Below, in pieces: positions 1-8,216 of a stretch of 64,000 nt of DNA (positions are counted from its first letter, which is position 1; each line of letters begins with the position of its first letter). A program made the translations under genes and the position numbers. The notes under the pieces were generated by a model that saw only the letters and a program-made list of their open reading frames with translations, was not told the DNA's origin and did no database searches. Source of the stretch: Corynebacterium maris DSM 45190 (GTDB lineage Bacteria > Actinomycetota > Actinomycetes > Mycobacteriales > Mycobacteriaceae); NCBI RefSeq assembly GCF_000442645.1, contig NC_021915.1:1302001-1366000 (forward strand), in the 5' to 3' direction.

Positions 1-2
1 CG

Positions 3-692
3 GTTGAAGCCGTTGACCGCGTGGCCGCCCACGTGGAGAACTATCAGCCACTCGACGAGCAGCCCGTCATCCCGGCCTTCGAGATCATCGTCACCGTCGC
101 CTCCGAGTACCCGGGCGAGGACGGCAACTACTCCAACGAGTTCCCGCAGGAAGACTACGTCGGCTACGTCGACGCCATCACCGAGGCCGGCGGTTACGCC
201 GTCCTCGACCTGCAGCCGGGCCGCGCGACGTTCCTCGAGCAGGCGAAGCTCTACGAGGACCTGCTCAAGCGCCCGAACGTCGGCCTCGCCGTCGACCCGG
301 AGTGGAACATCGGTCCGGAGGAGATGCCCATGCAGCGCATCGGCCACGCCGAAGCCTGGGAAATCAACGAGACCGCCGAGTGGCTGGCCGACCTGGTGCA
401 GGAAAACGACCTTCCGCAGAAGATGTTCATCGTGCACCAGTTCCAGCACCAGATGGTCCGCGACCGCGACCAGCTCGACACCTCGCACCCGGAGCTGGCC
501 TTCGTGCTGCACGCCGACGGCAACGGCACCCCGGAGCTGAAGTTCGAGACCTGGAACGCCCTGCGCGAAGGCCTCAGCGACGACTGGTTCATGGCGTGGA
601 AGAACTTCATCGACGAAGACACCCCCACCTTCACGCCGGAGCAGACCTACAACGAGGTCGACCCGCGCCCCTGGTTCGTGTCCTACCAGTAA
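3..692 (+). CDS. Hypothetical protein, C-terminal part (5' end outside window)
   Basis: The reading frame is open to the left edge, so the true start lies outside the window; an in-frame GTG at 21 is probably internal. About 229 residues are visible and they end in WFVSYQ at a TAA stop. The sequence is acidic and rich in Trp, Tyr and Phe, with an alternating pattern of short hydrophobic strands (for example YAVLDLQPG and VGLAVDPEWN) that would suit a TIM-barrel or glycosidase-like fold. No membrane segment is visible in this part. I do not recognise the family and assign no function. Confidence 0.8.
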   Translation, partial: VEAVDRVAAHVENYQPLDEQPVIPAFEIIVTVASEYPGEDGNYSNEFPQEDYVGYVDAITEAGGYAVLDLQPGRATFLEQAKLYEDLLKRPNVGLAVDPEWNIGPEEMPMQRIGHAEAWEINETAEWLADLVQENDLPQKMFIVHQFQHQMVRDRDQLDTSHPELAFVLHADGNGTPELKFETWNALREGLSDDWFMAWKNFIDEDTPTFTPEQTYNEVDPRPWFVSYQ

Positions 693-735
693 AATCTCCC
701 TGCGCCCGTGCCCCGGCTTTCGTTACGCTGGGGCC

Positions 736-2589
736 ATGAGCGTTGAATTGGATGAGGTCCGCGCCTTCATCGCGGCCAGGGAACCCTTCAGCCGGCTGCC
801 CGACGACGTGCTCGACGGGTTGCCCAAGAAGATGACCATGCGCTACATCCGCCGCGGCGACACAGCGGTCGCCCGCGGATCCCGCAACGACGACCTCCAC
901 CTCATCCGCTCCGGGGCGGTCGACGTCGTCGGCGCGGACGACCTGCTGCTCGACCGAGTGGAGGCTGGCCGCACCTTCGGCTACTCCACGCTGGTCGGCG
1001 AACCCGAATCGCGCTACGACATCATCGCGGTGGAAGACACTTTGGTGCTGGTGTTGCCGCGGGAAGAATTTCAGCGGTTGACCGAAGATCACCCGGACCT
1101 GGACCGCTTCTATTCCTCGCAGTCGCGGCGCATCGCGCACGCCGCCACCGAATTCAGCGACGACGACACCTCCGCCGTCCTGCGCACCCCGTTGCGCACC
1201 ATAGTCCGGGGCCGCGACGCCATCACCGCACCAGAGGACTCCTCCATCCAGGACGTCGCCGCCCTCATGAAGGACCACGACGTCTCCAGCCTCCTGATCA
1301 CCCGGGAGGGGCGGCTGGTCGGCATCATCACCGACAAAGACCTGCGCTCCCGCGTCGTCGCCCGCCACCACGACGTCGAAGCCCCCGTCAGCACCGTCAT
1401 GACCCCGGACCCGCTCACCGTCAGCCCCGGCCAACTCGTCTTCGAAGCGATGCTGACCATGAGCGAACACGGCATCCACCACCTGCCCGTCGTCGACGAG
1501 ACAAAGGTCCACAGCGTGGTCACCTCCGGCGACGTCTCCCGCCTGCTGCGCACCAACCCGCTGTACCTGACCGCAGACATCGCCCGCCACAGCGTGGCGG
1601 AACTGACCGGTTCCTACCGCCGCGCCGCCGAAACCCTCGTCCGCGTCCTCAGCGGCGGCCGCGGCGCCCAAGAAGCCTCCGGCGTGCTCACCACCGTCGC
1701 CGACGCGCTGGTGCGCCGCCTCGCTGAGCTGGCCCAAGAAAAGCTCGGCCCACCGCCCGTCGACTGGTGCTTCGTCGTCGTCGGCTCCCAAGGCCGCCGG
1801 GAGATGGGGCCCGCCTCAGACCAGGACAACGCCTTAATCCTCGACGACTCCTATCGACCCGACGAACACGGCGACTACTTCGCCGAATTCTCCCGCTTCA
1901 TCTGCGAAGGATTAGACCGGGCCGGACAAGTGCTGTGCCCGGGCGAAATGATGGCGATGACGCCGCAATGGCGCATGACGCGCACGCAATGGCTCGACGC
2001 CTTCCACCGCTGGGTCACCGCCCCCGAACCCGACGCCCTGCTCAACGCCCAGATCTACTTCGACATGCGCGGCGTCGCCGGAAACACCCGGCTGGCCGAC
2101 GACGTGCACGCCCAATCCGTGAGCATGGCCCACGGCTCCCGCCGCATGCAGACCCACCTCGCTGCCCTGGCCTCGCGCCGCGAACCGCCGCTGGGGTTTT
2201 TCCGCGGATTCGTCGTGGAACGTGGCGGCGACTACGCCGACACCCTCAACGTCAAGAGGGGCGGCACCGCGGCCATCGTGCAACTGGCCCGGCTGTACTC
2301 CCTGAAGGCGGGGGACACGGTCGTCGGCACGCGGGAGCGGCTGCAGCAGGCGGCCGGCGTCGCCACCGCCGAAGAATCCGCCCAAAACCTCCTCGACGCC
2401 TTCGACTACGTGACGGGGCTGAGCCTGCAGCATCAGGCCCGCCAACTGCGCTCGGGGGAAGTGCCCGACTATCACATCGCCCCGAGCACCCTGTCCACGA
2501 TGAGCCGGGAAAACCTGCGCGACGCCTTCAACATCATCAAGAAAGCCCAGGGGGCGGTCGCCACCACGTACCCGGTGCGGAGCGTGTGA
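736..2589 (+). CDS. cNMP-binding/CBS-pair/DUF294 nucleotidyltransferase-like regulator
   Basis: This 617-residue protein has three parts. Residues about 15-130 form a cyclic-nucleotide-binding (CAP_ED) domain, about 155-275 a pair of CBS domains (MKDHDVSSLLI and MSEHGIHHLPVV), and about 310 onward a DUF294 nucleotidyltransferase-like module followed by its substrate-binding domain. The motif GSQGRREMGPASDQDN at about 350-365 is the G-S plus D-x-D pattern of polymerase-beta-type nucleotidyltransferases and matches GlnD-like proteins. The family is predicted to be a signal-controlled nucleotidyltransferase, but substrates are mostly unknown. The start is an ATG 43 bases after the previous stop. 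The exonuclease gene follows after one base, so the two are probably co-transcribed. Domain calls are firm; cellular role is open. Confidence 0.9.
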   Translation: MSVELDEVRAFIAAREPFSRLPDDVLDGLPKKMTMRYIRRGDTAVARGSRNDDLHLIRSGAVDVVGADDLLLDRVEAGRTFGYSTLVGEPESRYDIIAVEDTLVLVLPREEFQRLTEDHPDLDRFYSSQSRRIAHAATEFSDDDTSAVLRTPLRTIVRGRDAITAPEDSSIQDVAALMKDHDVSSLLITREGRLVGIITDKDLRSRVVARHHDVEAPVSTVMTPDPLTVSPGQLVFEAMLTMSEHGIHHLPVVDETKVHSVVTSGDVSRLLRTNPLYLTADIARHSVAELTGSYRRAAETLVRVLSGGRGAQEASGVLTTVADALVRRLAELAQEKLGPPPVDWCFVVVGSQGRREMGPASDQDNALILDDSYRPDEHGDYFAEFSRFICEGLDRAGQVLCPGEMMAMTPQWRMTRTQWLDAFHRWVTAPEPDALLNAQIYFDMRGVAGNTRLADDVHAQSVSMAHGSRRMQTHLAALASRREPPLGFFRGFVVERGGDYADTLNVKRGGTAAIVQLARLYSLKAGDTVVGTRERLQQAAGVATAEESAQNLLDAFDYVTGLSLQHQARQLRSGEVPDYHIAPSTLSTMSRENLRDAFNIIKKAQGAVATTYPVRSV

Positions 2590-2590
2590 C

Positions 2591-3208
2591 ATGTGGCCGT
2601 TTCCCACCCGCCTGCCCGACACCCCGGCCTGGTCTACCCCGATCACGGAGGCGCCGCTGCTGGCCGTCGACTTCGAAACCACCGGCCTGGACCCGCGCAA
2701 AGACCGCATCGTATCGATCGGCTGGATCCCCGTCGACGGACTGACGATCGACTTGTCCGGCGCGGGGTATCTCGTGGTCGCCGGTGGGGAGGTCGGCGAA
2801 TCCGCGACGATCCATCAGCTGACCGACGACGTGGTCACCGCGGGCGTGTCGCCGGAGGAGGCCTACCACCAGCTCATGGGCGCGTTGCAGGGAAGGATGA
2901 TGCTGGCGCACTTCGCTGAGATCGAGGTGAATTTCCTCGCGGCCCTGCATCGGCGGGTGACCGGTGAGCGGGTGCGCATCCCGGCCGTCGACACGCTGGC
3001 CATCGAACGCCGCCACATGGAACGTATCTCGCAGTACCCGCGCGGGGAGGATCTGCGGCTGGCGCGCGTGCGGCAGCGTTTCGAGTTGCCGGCCTACGCC
3101 AACCACAACGCGTTGACGGACGCGCTGGCGTGTGCGGAGCTGTATCTGGCTCAGATGGGGCGGGAAACCGAAGGCCGCGCGCGGGCGTTGGCCGACCTCA
3201 GATACTGA
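2591..3208 (+). CDS. DnaQ-like 3'-5' exonuclease (DEDDh family)
   Basis: This 205-residue protein carries the exonuclease I motif with Asp27 and Glu29 in LLAVDFETTGLDP, a central AHFAEIEVNFL segment where the second-motif acidic residue would lie, and a C-terminal NHNALTDAL that fits the H-x5-D pattern of DEDDh exonucleases. Such enzymes remove 3' nucleotides; members include the PolIII epsilon subunit, but this short stand-alone form beside a CBS/DUF294 gene resembles the paired genes seen in other bacteria, where the exonuclease follows the nucleotidyltransferase-like regulator. The ATG lies one base past the upstream stop, so translational coupling is likely. In the centre, AHFAEIEVNF has Glu where many members have Asp (AHNAxFD), a change that could affect activity. 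Confidence 0.88.
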   Translation: MWPFPTRLPDTPAWSTPITEAPLLAVDFETTGLDPRKDRIVSIGWIPVDGLTIDLSGAGYLVVAGGEVGESATIHQLTDDVVTAGVSPEEAYHQLMGALQGRMMLAHFAEIEVNFLAALHRRVTGERVRIPAVDTLAIERRHMERISQYPRGEDLRLARVRQRFELPAYANHNALTDALACAELYLAQMGRETEGRARALADLRY

Positions 3209-3226
3209 CCGGGTACACTTCGCTGC

Positions 3227-4033
3227 ATGCGTTTTGGACGAATAGCTACCCCTGATGGAATGACCTTCGCCGTGATCGAGGGCGATGTCGCTGACCGTAA
3301 CGAGATGACCGCCAAGGCGATCGTCGGCACCCCGTTCACTGAACCGGAGTACACCGGCAAGGAATACCGGCTGGGCGACGTGAAGCTGCTGGCCCCCATG
3401 CTGCCGAGCAAGGTGGTGGCCATCGGGCGCAACTACGCCGACCACGTCGCCGAAGTCTTCCAGAAGTCCGCGGACGACCTGCCGCCGACCCTGTTCATCA
3501 AGCCCCCGACATCCGTCGTCGGCCCGGACGCCGCCATCAAGATCCCGGACTTCGCCACCCGCGTGGAGTTCGAAGGCGAGCTGGCCGTCGTCATCGGCCG
3601 CCCCTGCAAGAACGTCAAGGCAGAGGACTGGAAGTCCGTCGTCGCGGGCTTCACCATCGTCAACGACGTCTCCTCCCGCGATCTGCAGTTCGCCGACGGC
3701 CAGTGGGCGCGCGCCAAGGGCATCGACACGTTCTGCCCGCTGGGCCCGTGGATCGAGACCGACGTCGACGCCTTCGAGCTAGATGACCTGCCGATCAAGG
3801 CGCACCTGACCCACGAGGGCGTGACCACCACCAAGCAGGACTCCAACTCCAACCAGATGATCATGAAGATGGGCGAGATCATCGAGTTCATCACCGCGTC
3901 GATGACCCTGCTGCCGGGCGACGTCATCTGCACCGGCTCCCCGGCCGGCACCGAGGCCATGGTCCCGGGCGACTCCATCGCGGTGGAGGTCCCGGGCATC
4001 GGTACCCTGGAGAACCCCGTTGAGCGGGCATAA
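3227..4033 (+). CDS. odx: FAH-family hydrolase, probable soluble oxaloacetate decarboxylase
   Basis: This 268-residue protein belongs to the fumarylacetoacetate hydrolase superfamily. The core shows VVAIGRNYADHV, the metal-binding FEGELAVVIGR with two Glu, and the GFTIVNDVSSRD segment, then LLPGDVICTGSPAGT near the C-terminus. In C. glutamicum the equivalent gene upstream of gltX (cg1458) encodes Odx, a divalent-metal-dependent cytosolic enzyme that decarboxylates oxaloacetate to pyruvate and CO2. The name rests on remembered gene order and family, so another acylpyruvase activity cannot be excluded. The ATG at 3227 follows the exonuclease stop by 18 bases. The 3' end overlaps the next gene by 14 bases. 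Confidence 0.85.
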   Translation: MRFGRIATPDGMTFAVIEGDVADRNEMTAKAIVGTPFTEPEYTGKEYRLGDVKLLAPMLPSKVVAIGRNYADHVAEVFQKSADDLPPTLFIKPPTSVVGPDAAIKIPDFATRVEFEGELAVVIGRPCKNVKAEDWKSVVAGFTIVNDVSSRDLQFADGQWARAKGIDTFCPLGPWIETDVDAFELDDLPIKAHLTHEGVTTTKQDSNSNQMIMKMGEIIEFITASMTLLPGDVICTGSPAGTEAMVPGDSIAVEVPGIGTLENPVERA

Positions 4034-4607
4034 CCACGGACGCCACCACCGGCCGGAGGACTTCGACGAGTTCTACGCCCAGGGCCAGCAGTGGTCGGGC
4101 AACCCGAACGACTCGCTCGTGCGCGAAGTCGCGGAGATGACCCCGGGCACCGCCCTGGACGTCGGCTGCGGCGAAGGCGCGGACCTGCTCTGGTTGGCGG
4201 AACAAGGCTGGACCGTCGTCGGCGTCGACCCGGCGGACGCCGCCGTCGAGCGTTCTCGCGCGCTGTTGGACGACCACGGCTTCGCCGAGCAGTCCACCGT
4301 GATCGCCGGCGACGTCGCCGACGTCGAGGGACAGAGCTTCGATCTGGTGATCGGTTTCTATGTGCCGCTGCCCGAAGAGGACACGACGACCGTCGCCGCC
4401 CTGGAACAGCTCGTCGCCCCGGGCGGCACGCTGCTGTGGGTCCACCACGTCGGCCACGCCCACGCCGTGTTGCGGCCGGAACAGCTGGCGAACCAGCTCA
4501 CCGAGCTGCAGACGATCAAGGTGGACAACGTCGAGCGCCAGGTCGCCCACGGCGCCGGCGCCCACCACAAGGACGATCAGGTCCTCCTCGCCCGCCGCGT
4601 CGACTAA
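4020..4607 (+). CDS. Class I SAM-dependent methyltransferase
   Basis: A 195-residue protein with a Rossmann methyltransferase core. Motif I is ALDVGCGEGADLLWLAEQGW (about residues 41-60), followed by an acidic motif II (VVGVDP) and a strand-4 segment FDLVIGFYVPL. The N-terminus is rich in His and Arg. The start is a TTG that overlaps the end of the odx-like gene by 14 bases, which suggests translational coupling; the first in-frame ATG is much further in. The methyl acceptor is not evident. A strong perfect palindrome follows the stop and probably ends the transcript. Confidence 0.82.
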   Translation: MSGHNHGRHHRPEDFDEFYAQGQQWSGNPNDSLVREVAEMTPGTALDVGCGEGADLLWLAEQGWTVVGVDPADAAVERSRALLDDHGFAEQSTVIAGDVADVEGQSFDLVIGFYVPLPEEDTTTVAALEQLVAPGGTLLWVHHVGHAHAVLRPEQLANQLTELQTIKVDNVERQVAHGAGAHHKDDQVLLARRVD

Positions 4608-4626
4608 CAGCTGGCGAGGCCAAGGA

Positions 4627-4660
4627 GCCCCGGTTTTCTGCACGTGCAGAAAACCGGGGC
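4627..4660. terminator. Perfect 34-nt palindrome, probable terminator between convergent genes
   Basis: Two 17-base arms, beginning GCCCCGGTTTTCTGCAC, are perfect reverse complements with no extra loop bases. It sits between the methyltransferase stop and the isochorismate synthase stop on the other strand. The T-rich run after it on the plus strand is weak (TTGTTTC), so it may work in both directions. Confidence 0.75.
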
Positions 4661-4706
4661 TTGTTTCATCTCGTCGTCTGTCGCAGCCAGCGTGGTTGAG
4701 GGGGCG

Positions 4707-5822
4707 TCACAATCCCAGGGAGCTGAGGATGGTTCGCAGCTTCGCGCCGGTCTCTTCGAGCTCTGCTTCGGCGTCGGAGTCGGCGACGATCCCGCCGCCC
4801 GCCCAGGCGCGGGCGTAGGTGCCGTCGCCGGCGACCTCCGCGCAGCGGATGGCCACCATGTACTCGCCGTCGCCGGAAGAGTCGCACCAGCCCACCGCGC
4901 CGGCGTAGAAACCGCGGTCGGACTCGGCGGTGGAGATCAGCGCCTCAGCGGCGTCGGTGGGGGTGCCGCACACCGCCGGGGTGGGATAGATGCGCAGCGC
5001 CAACTCCAGGGCGGTGGTGTCCGGGTCGGTCAGCTGGCCGACGATCGGTGTCGCCAGATGCCACATCTCGTTGGTCTGAGTCAGCTCCGGCCCATCGGGC
5101 ACCTCCAGGCTGTCGCACAACGGCGCCAGCGCCTGTTCGATGTGCTCGACCACGTAACGGTGCTCGGTGAGGTCCTTGGCGGAGGTGCGCAGTTCGTGGC
5201 CCACCGCGGCGTCGCGGTCCGGGTCGGCCTGCCGCGGCGCGGAGCCCGCCAGGGGATAGGACGTCACGGTGGAGCCCTGCAGCTTGATCAGCACCTCGGG
5301 GGAGGAGCCGACGAGCATCGTGCCCTTCTCGCGGCCCGCCGGGGTCAGATCCGCGATGAACCCGTCCCGGTTGAAGGAACGGTCGATGAGTCGGGCGGCG
5401 ACCAACAGCGGATCCACGGGCGGATCGAACGCGATGTCCACGGCGCGGGCGAGCACCACCTTGCCCAACTTGGACTGGCGGATGGTCTCGATGGCCGCTT
5501 CGACCCGGCGCAGATGTTCGTGGGGCTCTGGGTCCAGGCCGCAGACGCGGGCATTCAGGTGGGATCCCTCGCCGAACCGGTAGTGGCTGTGCGGCTCCAA
5601 GGGGCCGTCCTCGCGGATGACGTGTTCCGGGACGGTCAGGGCCGCCGGGGCGGAACGGTCGAAGGGGAGGGCGCCGACGACCATGTCGACCTCGCGGGCG
5701 CGCAGTGCGTCGACTGCGTCCCACGGGTCGGTGAAAGTCGCTTTCGCCCCCTGCGTGCGCACCGAGCCGTGCGCGCGCGACAGGAGGAAATCGGGCGCGG
5801 TGGCGGGACGGCGGGAAGACAT
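4707..5822 (-). CDS. Isochorismate synthase (MenF/EntC type)
   Basis: A 371-residue chorismate-binding enzyme. Lys121 in LGKVVLARAVDI corresponds to the general base that activates water in isochorismate synthases rather than anthranilate synthases. The C-terminal half has TEHRYVVEHI, the TPAVCGTP loop and the AWAGGGIVADSDAEAELEET Mg2+/substrate site. The enzyme converts chorismate to isochorismate, the first step to menaquinone or to dihydroxybenzoate siderophores; no other men or ent gene is nearby, so the pathway is not decided here. I chose the ATG at 5822 because upstream in-frame sequence overlaps gltX on the other strand. The two genes diverge with about 100 bases between them. Confidence 0.9.
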   Translation of the reverse strand: MSSRRPATAPDFLLSRAHGSVRTQGAKATFTDPWDAVDALRAREVDMVVGALPFDRSAPAALTVPEHVIREDGPLEPHSHYRFGEGSHLNARVCGLDPEPHEHLRRVEAAIETIRQSKLGKVVLARAVDIAFDPPVDPLLVAARLIDRSFNRDGFIADLTPAGREKGTMLVGSSPEVLIKLQGSTVTSYPLAGSAPRQADPDRDAAVGHELRTSAKDLTEHRYVVEHIEQALAPLCDSLEVPDGPELTQTNEMWHLATPIVGQLTDPDTTALELALRIYPTPAVCGTPTDAAEALISTAESDRGFYAGAVGWCDSSGDGEYMVAIRCAEVAGDGTYARAWAGGGIVADSDAEAELEETGAKLRTILSSLGL

Positions 5823-5922
5823 GACAAAGAAGTCTACTTGTCGGCCGGAGCGAAGTGCGATCTGGCCCGCCCACCGGGGCACCATGCGGACGGCGGGGGT
5901 GCGCTGGTTTACGATGTGGGGC

Positions 5923-7416
5923 ATGACTGACTCCACCGTTCGCGTACGTTTCTGCCCGTCGCCCACCGGCACCCCGCATGTCGGCATGGTGCGCACCGCC
6001 CTGTTCAACTGGGCGTACGCCCGCCACACCGGCGGCAAGCTCATCTTCCGCATCGAAGACACCGACGCCGCCCGCGACTCCGAGGACTCTTTCCAGGCGA
6101 TCGTCGACTCGATGACGTGGCTCGGCATGGACTGGGACGAGGGCGTGAACACCGGCGGCCCGCACGAGCCGTACCGCCAGTCTCAGCGCGGCGACATTTA
6201 CGCGGACGTGCTGAAAAAGCTCATCGACGCCGGCGAGGTCTACCCGGCCTACTCCACCGCGGAGGAGGTCGAGGAGCGGCACAAGGCCGCCGGCCGTGAC
6301 CCGAAGCTGGGTTACGACAACTACGACCGCGAGCTGACCCAGGAGCAGGTCGACGCCTTCGAGGCCGAGGGGCGTAAGCCGGTCTGGCGCCTGCGCATGC
6401 CGGAGAAGAACTGGGGCTGGACCGACCTGGTGCGCGGGGAGGTGGAGTTCCAGGCGTCCACCCAGCCGGACTTCGTGGTAGCGCGTTCCAACGGCGCCCC
6501 GCTGTACACGCTGGTCAACCCGCTTGACGACGCCCTGATGCAGGTCACGCACGTCCTGCGCGGCGAGGACCTGTTGTCCTCGACTCCGCGCCAGATCGCG
6601 CTCTACGAGGCGCTGCAGCGCATCGGTGTCACCGACTTCACCCCGCAGTTCGGCCACATGCCGTTTGTCATGGGCGACGGCAACAAGAAGCTGTCCAAGC
6701 GCGACCCGCAGTCCAACCTGTTCAACCACCGCGACGCCGGCATCATCCCCGAGGGCATGATCAACTACCTGGCCCTGCTGGGTTGGTCGCTGTCCGCCGA
6801 CCGCGACATCTTCACCGTCGAGGAGTTCGTCGAGGCCTTCGACATCGACGACGTGCTGTCGAACCCGGCCCGCTTCGACGAGAAGAAGCTGCTGGCCATC
6901 AACGCCGACCACATCCGCATGCTGGAACCGGCGGATTTTGAGGCCCGCCTGCGCGACTACCTCACCGAGTACACCGACTTCCCGGCCGACTACCCGGCGG
7001 AGAAGTTCACCGTCGCGGCGGAGCTGACCCAGACCCGCATCAAGACCCTCGGCGAGGCCTACGGCCTGCTGAAGTTCCTGGTCACCGCCGACGAGGACCT
7101 GGAGCTCAACGACAAGGCCGCCCGCAAGAACCTCAAGGAGGCCGCCATCCAGCCGCTGGAGGCCGGCATCGCCGCCCTGGAGGCCGTCGACGGGTGGACC
7201 ACCGAGAACATCGAGGCCGCCCTGAGCAAGGCGCTCATCGAGGAGCTTGAGCTCAAGCCGCGCGTCGCCTACGGCGCCCTGCGCGTGGGCATCTCCGGCG
7301 AGGCCGTGTCCCCGCCGCTGTTCGAGTCGATGGAGCTGCTCGGCCGCGAGTCGAGCCTGGCGCGCCTGAAGGCCGCCCGCGAGGTCACCCCGTGGCCGGC
7401 TGCACCGCAGCAGTAG
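5923..7416 (+). CDS. gltX: Glutamyl-tRNA synthetase (non-discriminating type expected)
   Basis: A 497-residue class Ic aminoacyl-tRNA synthetase. The N-terminus has PSPTGTPHVGMVRTALFNW, with HVGM as the HIGH motif, and GNKKLSKRD is the KMSKS-type loop. It charges tRNA-Glu and, in actinobacteria that lack GlnRS, also tRNA-Gln before amidation by GatCAB. This fits its place directly upstream of tRNA-Gln and tRNA-Glu genes. The ATG at 5923 gives MTDSTVRVRFCPSPTG, the expected N-terminus. A terminator hairpin follows about 20 bases after the stop. Confidence 0.97.
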   Translation: MTDSTVRVRFCPSPTGTPHVGMVRTALFNWAYARHTGGKLIFRIEDTDAARDSEDSFQAIVDSMTWLGMDWDEGVNTGGPHEPYRQSQRGDIYADVLKKLIDAGEVYPAYSTAEEVEERHKAAGRDPKLGYDNYDRELTQEQVDAFEAEGRKPVWRLRMPEKNWGWTDLVRGEVEFQASTQPDFVVARSNGAPLYTLVNPLDDALMQVTHVLRGEDLLSSTPRQIALYEALQRIGVTDFTPQFGHMPFVMGDGNKKLSKRDPQSNLFNHRDAGIIPEGMINYLALLGWSLSADRDIFTVEEFVEAFDIDDVLSNPARFDEKKLLAINADHIRMLEPADFEARLRDYLTEYTDFPADYPAEKFTVAAELTQTRIKTLGEAYGLLKFLVTADEDLELNDKAARKNLKEAAIQPLEAGIAALEAVDGWTTENIEAALSKALIEELELKPRVAYGALRVGISGEAVSPPLFESMELLGRESSLARLKAAREVTPWPAAPQQ

Positions 7417-7438
7417 TCTCGCTCGCGCAGGTGTGAGA

Positions 7439-7471
7439 GGCGGCGTTTCCGATGTATTCGGAGGCGCCGCC
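7439..7471 (+). terminator. gltX terminator
   Basis: A hairpin with outer arms GGCGGCG/CGCCGCC and inner arms TTCCGA/TTCGGA around a TGTA loop, followed by a short T-rich stretch. It starts 22 bases after the gltX stop. Confidence 0.7.
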
Positions 7472-7801
7472 TTCGTGCTTTTCCGGGGGCGGGGTGGCGA
7501 AGGCGCAAGACTTTACGTCTGGCCCCTCCAATAGGGCGCCGCAAGGCGCAATTTTCCGGCCAGGCGCCACAATAATGCGCTGTGGGCATTCTCAGTGCGT
7601 GGGCGTCCGCATTCAGCTGGCATAGGTGCGGGGAGGAGTGGAGGATGACGTGTCGCCGCTCGTAGTTGTCGAGAAGCTGGTCGGTTCCCTCGAGTGAGGG
7701 GCGAAGATACGTCGATTAGTTAGGGCATGGTCTTTTCTGCGAGGTGACGGGCACCCCAGGCCATCGGTGTGACCCACTGTCCGGCTATTCTACCTGCGGA
7801 T
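7472..7801. other. Intergenic stretch between gltX and tRNA-Gln
   Basis: I see no confident gene here. On the minus strand, bases of about 7590-7714 read as an uninterrupted protein-like stretch (including YLRPSLEGTD and LLDNYERRHVILHSS) without a start codon after the preceding stop. It may be the remnant of a lost gene. The right end carries the tRNA promoter. Confidence 0.4.
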
Positions 7802-7830
7802 TTGGCTGTGGGAGCGTACTCTGGTTATAG
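7802..7830 (+). promoter_or_regulatory. Promoter of first tRNA-Gln/tRNA-Glu cassette
   Basis: TTGGCT (7802-7807) and TTATAG (7825-7830) are separated by 17 bases, and the tRNA begins about 60 bases downstream. The same arrangement is found before the second cassette. Confidence 0.65.
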
Positions 7831-7889
7831 TATTCATCGTTGCACAGAGCGACTCCGGAGCAGTCTGGCAGTCACAGTAAGAGCAGCAA

Positions 7890-7961
7890 TGGCCCATGGT
7901 GTAATCGGCAACACTACGGTTTCTGGTACCGTCATTCTAGGTTCGAGTCCTGGTGGGCCAG
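7890..7961 (+). tRNA. tRNA-Gln (anticodon CTG)
   Basis: A 72-nt cloverleaf. Acceptor arms are TGGCCCA and TGGGCCA, the anticodon stem is ACGGT/ACCGT around the loop TTCTGGT, and the T-loop is TTCGAGT. CCA is not encoded. The RNA is identical to the copy at 10320. Confidence 0.95.
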
Positions 7962-7986
7962 CAGCGAATAACTATCGCGCACCCTA

Positions 7987-8059
7987 GCCCCGTTCGTCTA
8001 GAGGCCTAGGACGCCGCCCTCTCACGGCGGTAACACGGGTTCGAATCCCGTACGGGGTA
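7987..8059 (+). tRNA. tRNA-Glu (anticodon CTC), copy 1
   Basis: A 73-nt cloverleaf with acceptor GCCCCGT/ACGGGGT, anticodon stem CCGCC/GGCGG around CTCTCAC, and T-loop TTCGAAT. CCA is not encoded. Identical copies lie at 10430 and 11262. It follows tRNA-Gln by 25 bases, so both are probably one transcript. Confidence 0.96.
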
Positions 8060-8070
8060 CAACATAAGCG

Positions 8071-8105
8071 CTGGACATTGATTCTCAACGAGGATCAATG
8101 TCCAG
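8071..8105 (+). terminator. Terminator of first tRNA cassette
   Basis: Twelve-base perfect arms CTGGACATTGAT/ATCAATGTCCAG with an 11-base loop, followed by TGTTTTACTTT. Confidence 0.85.
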
Positions 8106-8216
8106 TGTTTTACTTTCCCGGCAGACTGAGGGTTAAGGGGGTTAAGGGACGACACTCGGACGAGAGGTTGACGGTGGAGCGCATAGCCCCGACGCGCGGC
8201 CGGGGCCCGCTCGGCG

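Noticed and set aside
631..1791. Long minus-strand frame opposite the CBS/nucleotidyltransferase gene
   Set aside because: Its composition (Gly, Asp, Val runs) is typical of the shadow of a high-GC gene, and the plus-strand protein has clear domains.
4705..5930. Plus-strand 428-codon frame opposite isochorismate synthase
   Set aside because: It is a shadow; the minus strand carries the conserved chorismate-enzyme motifs.
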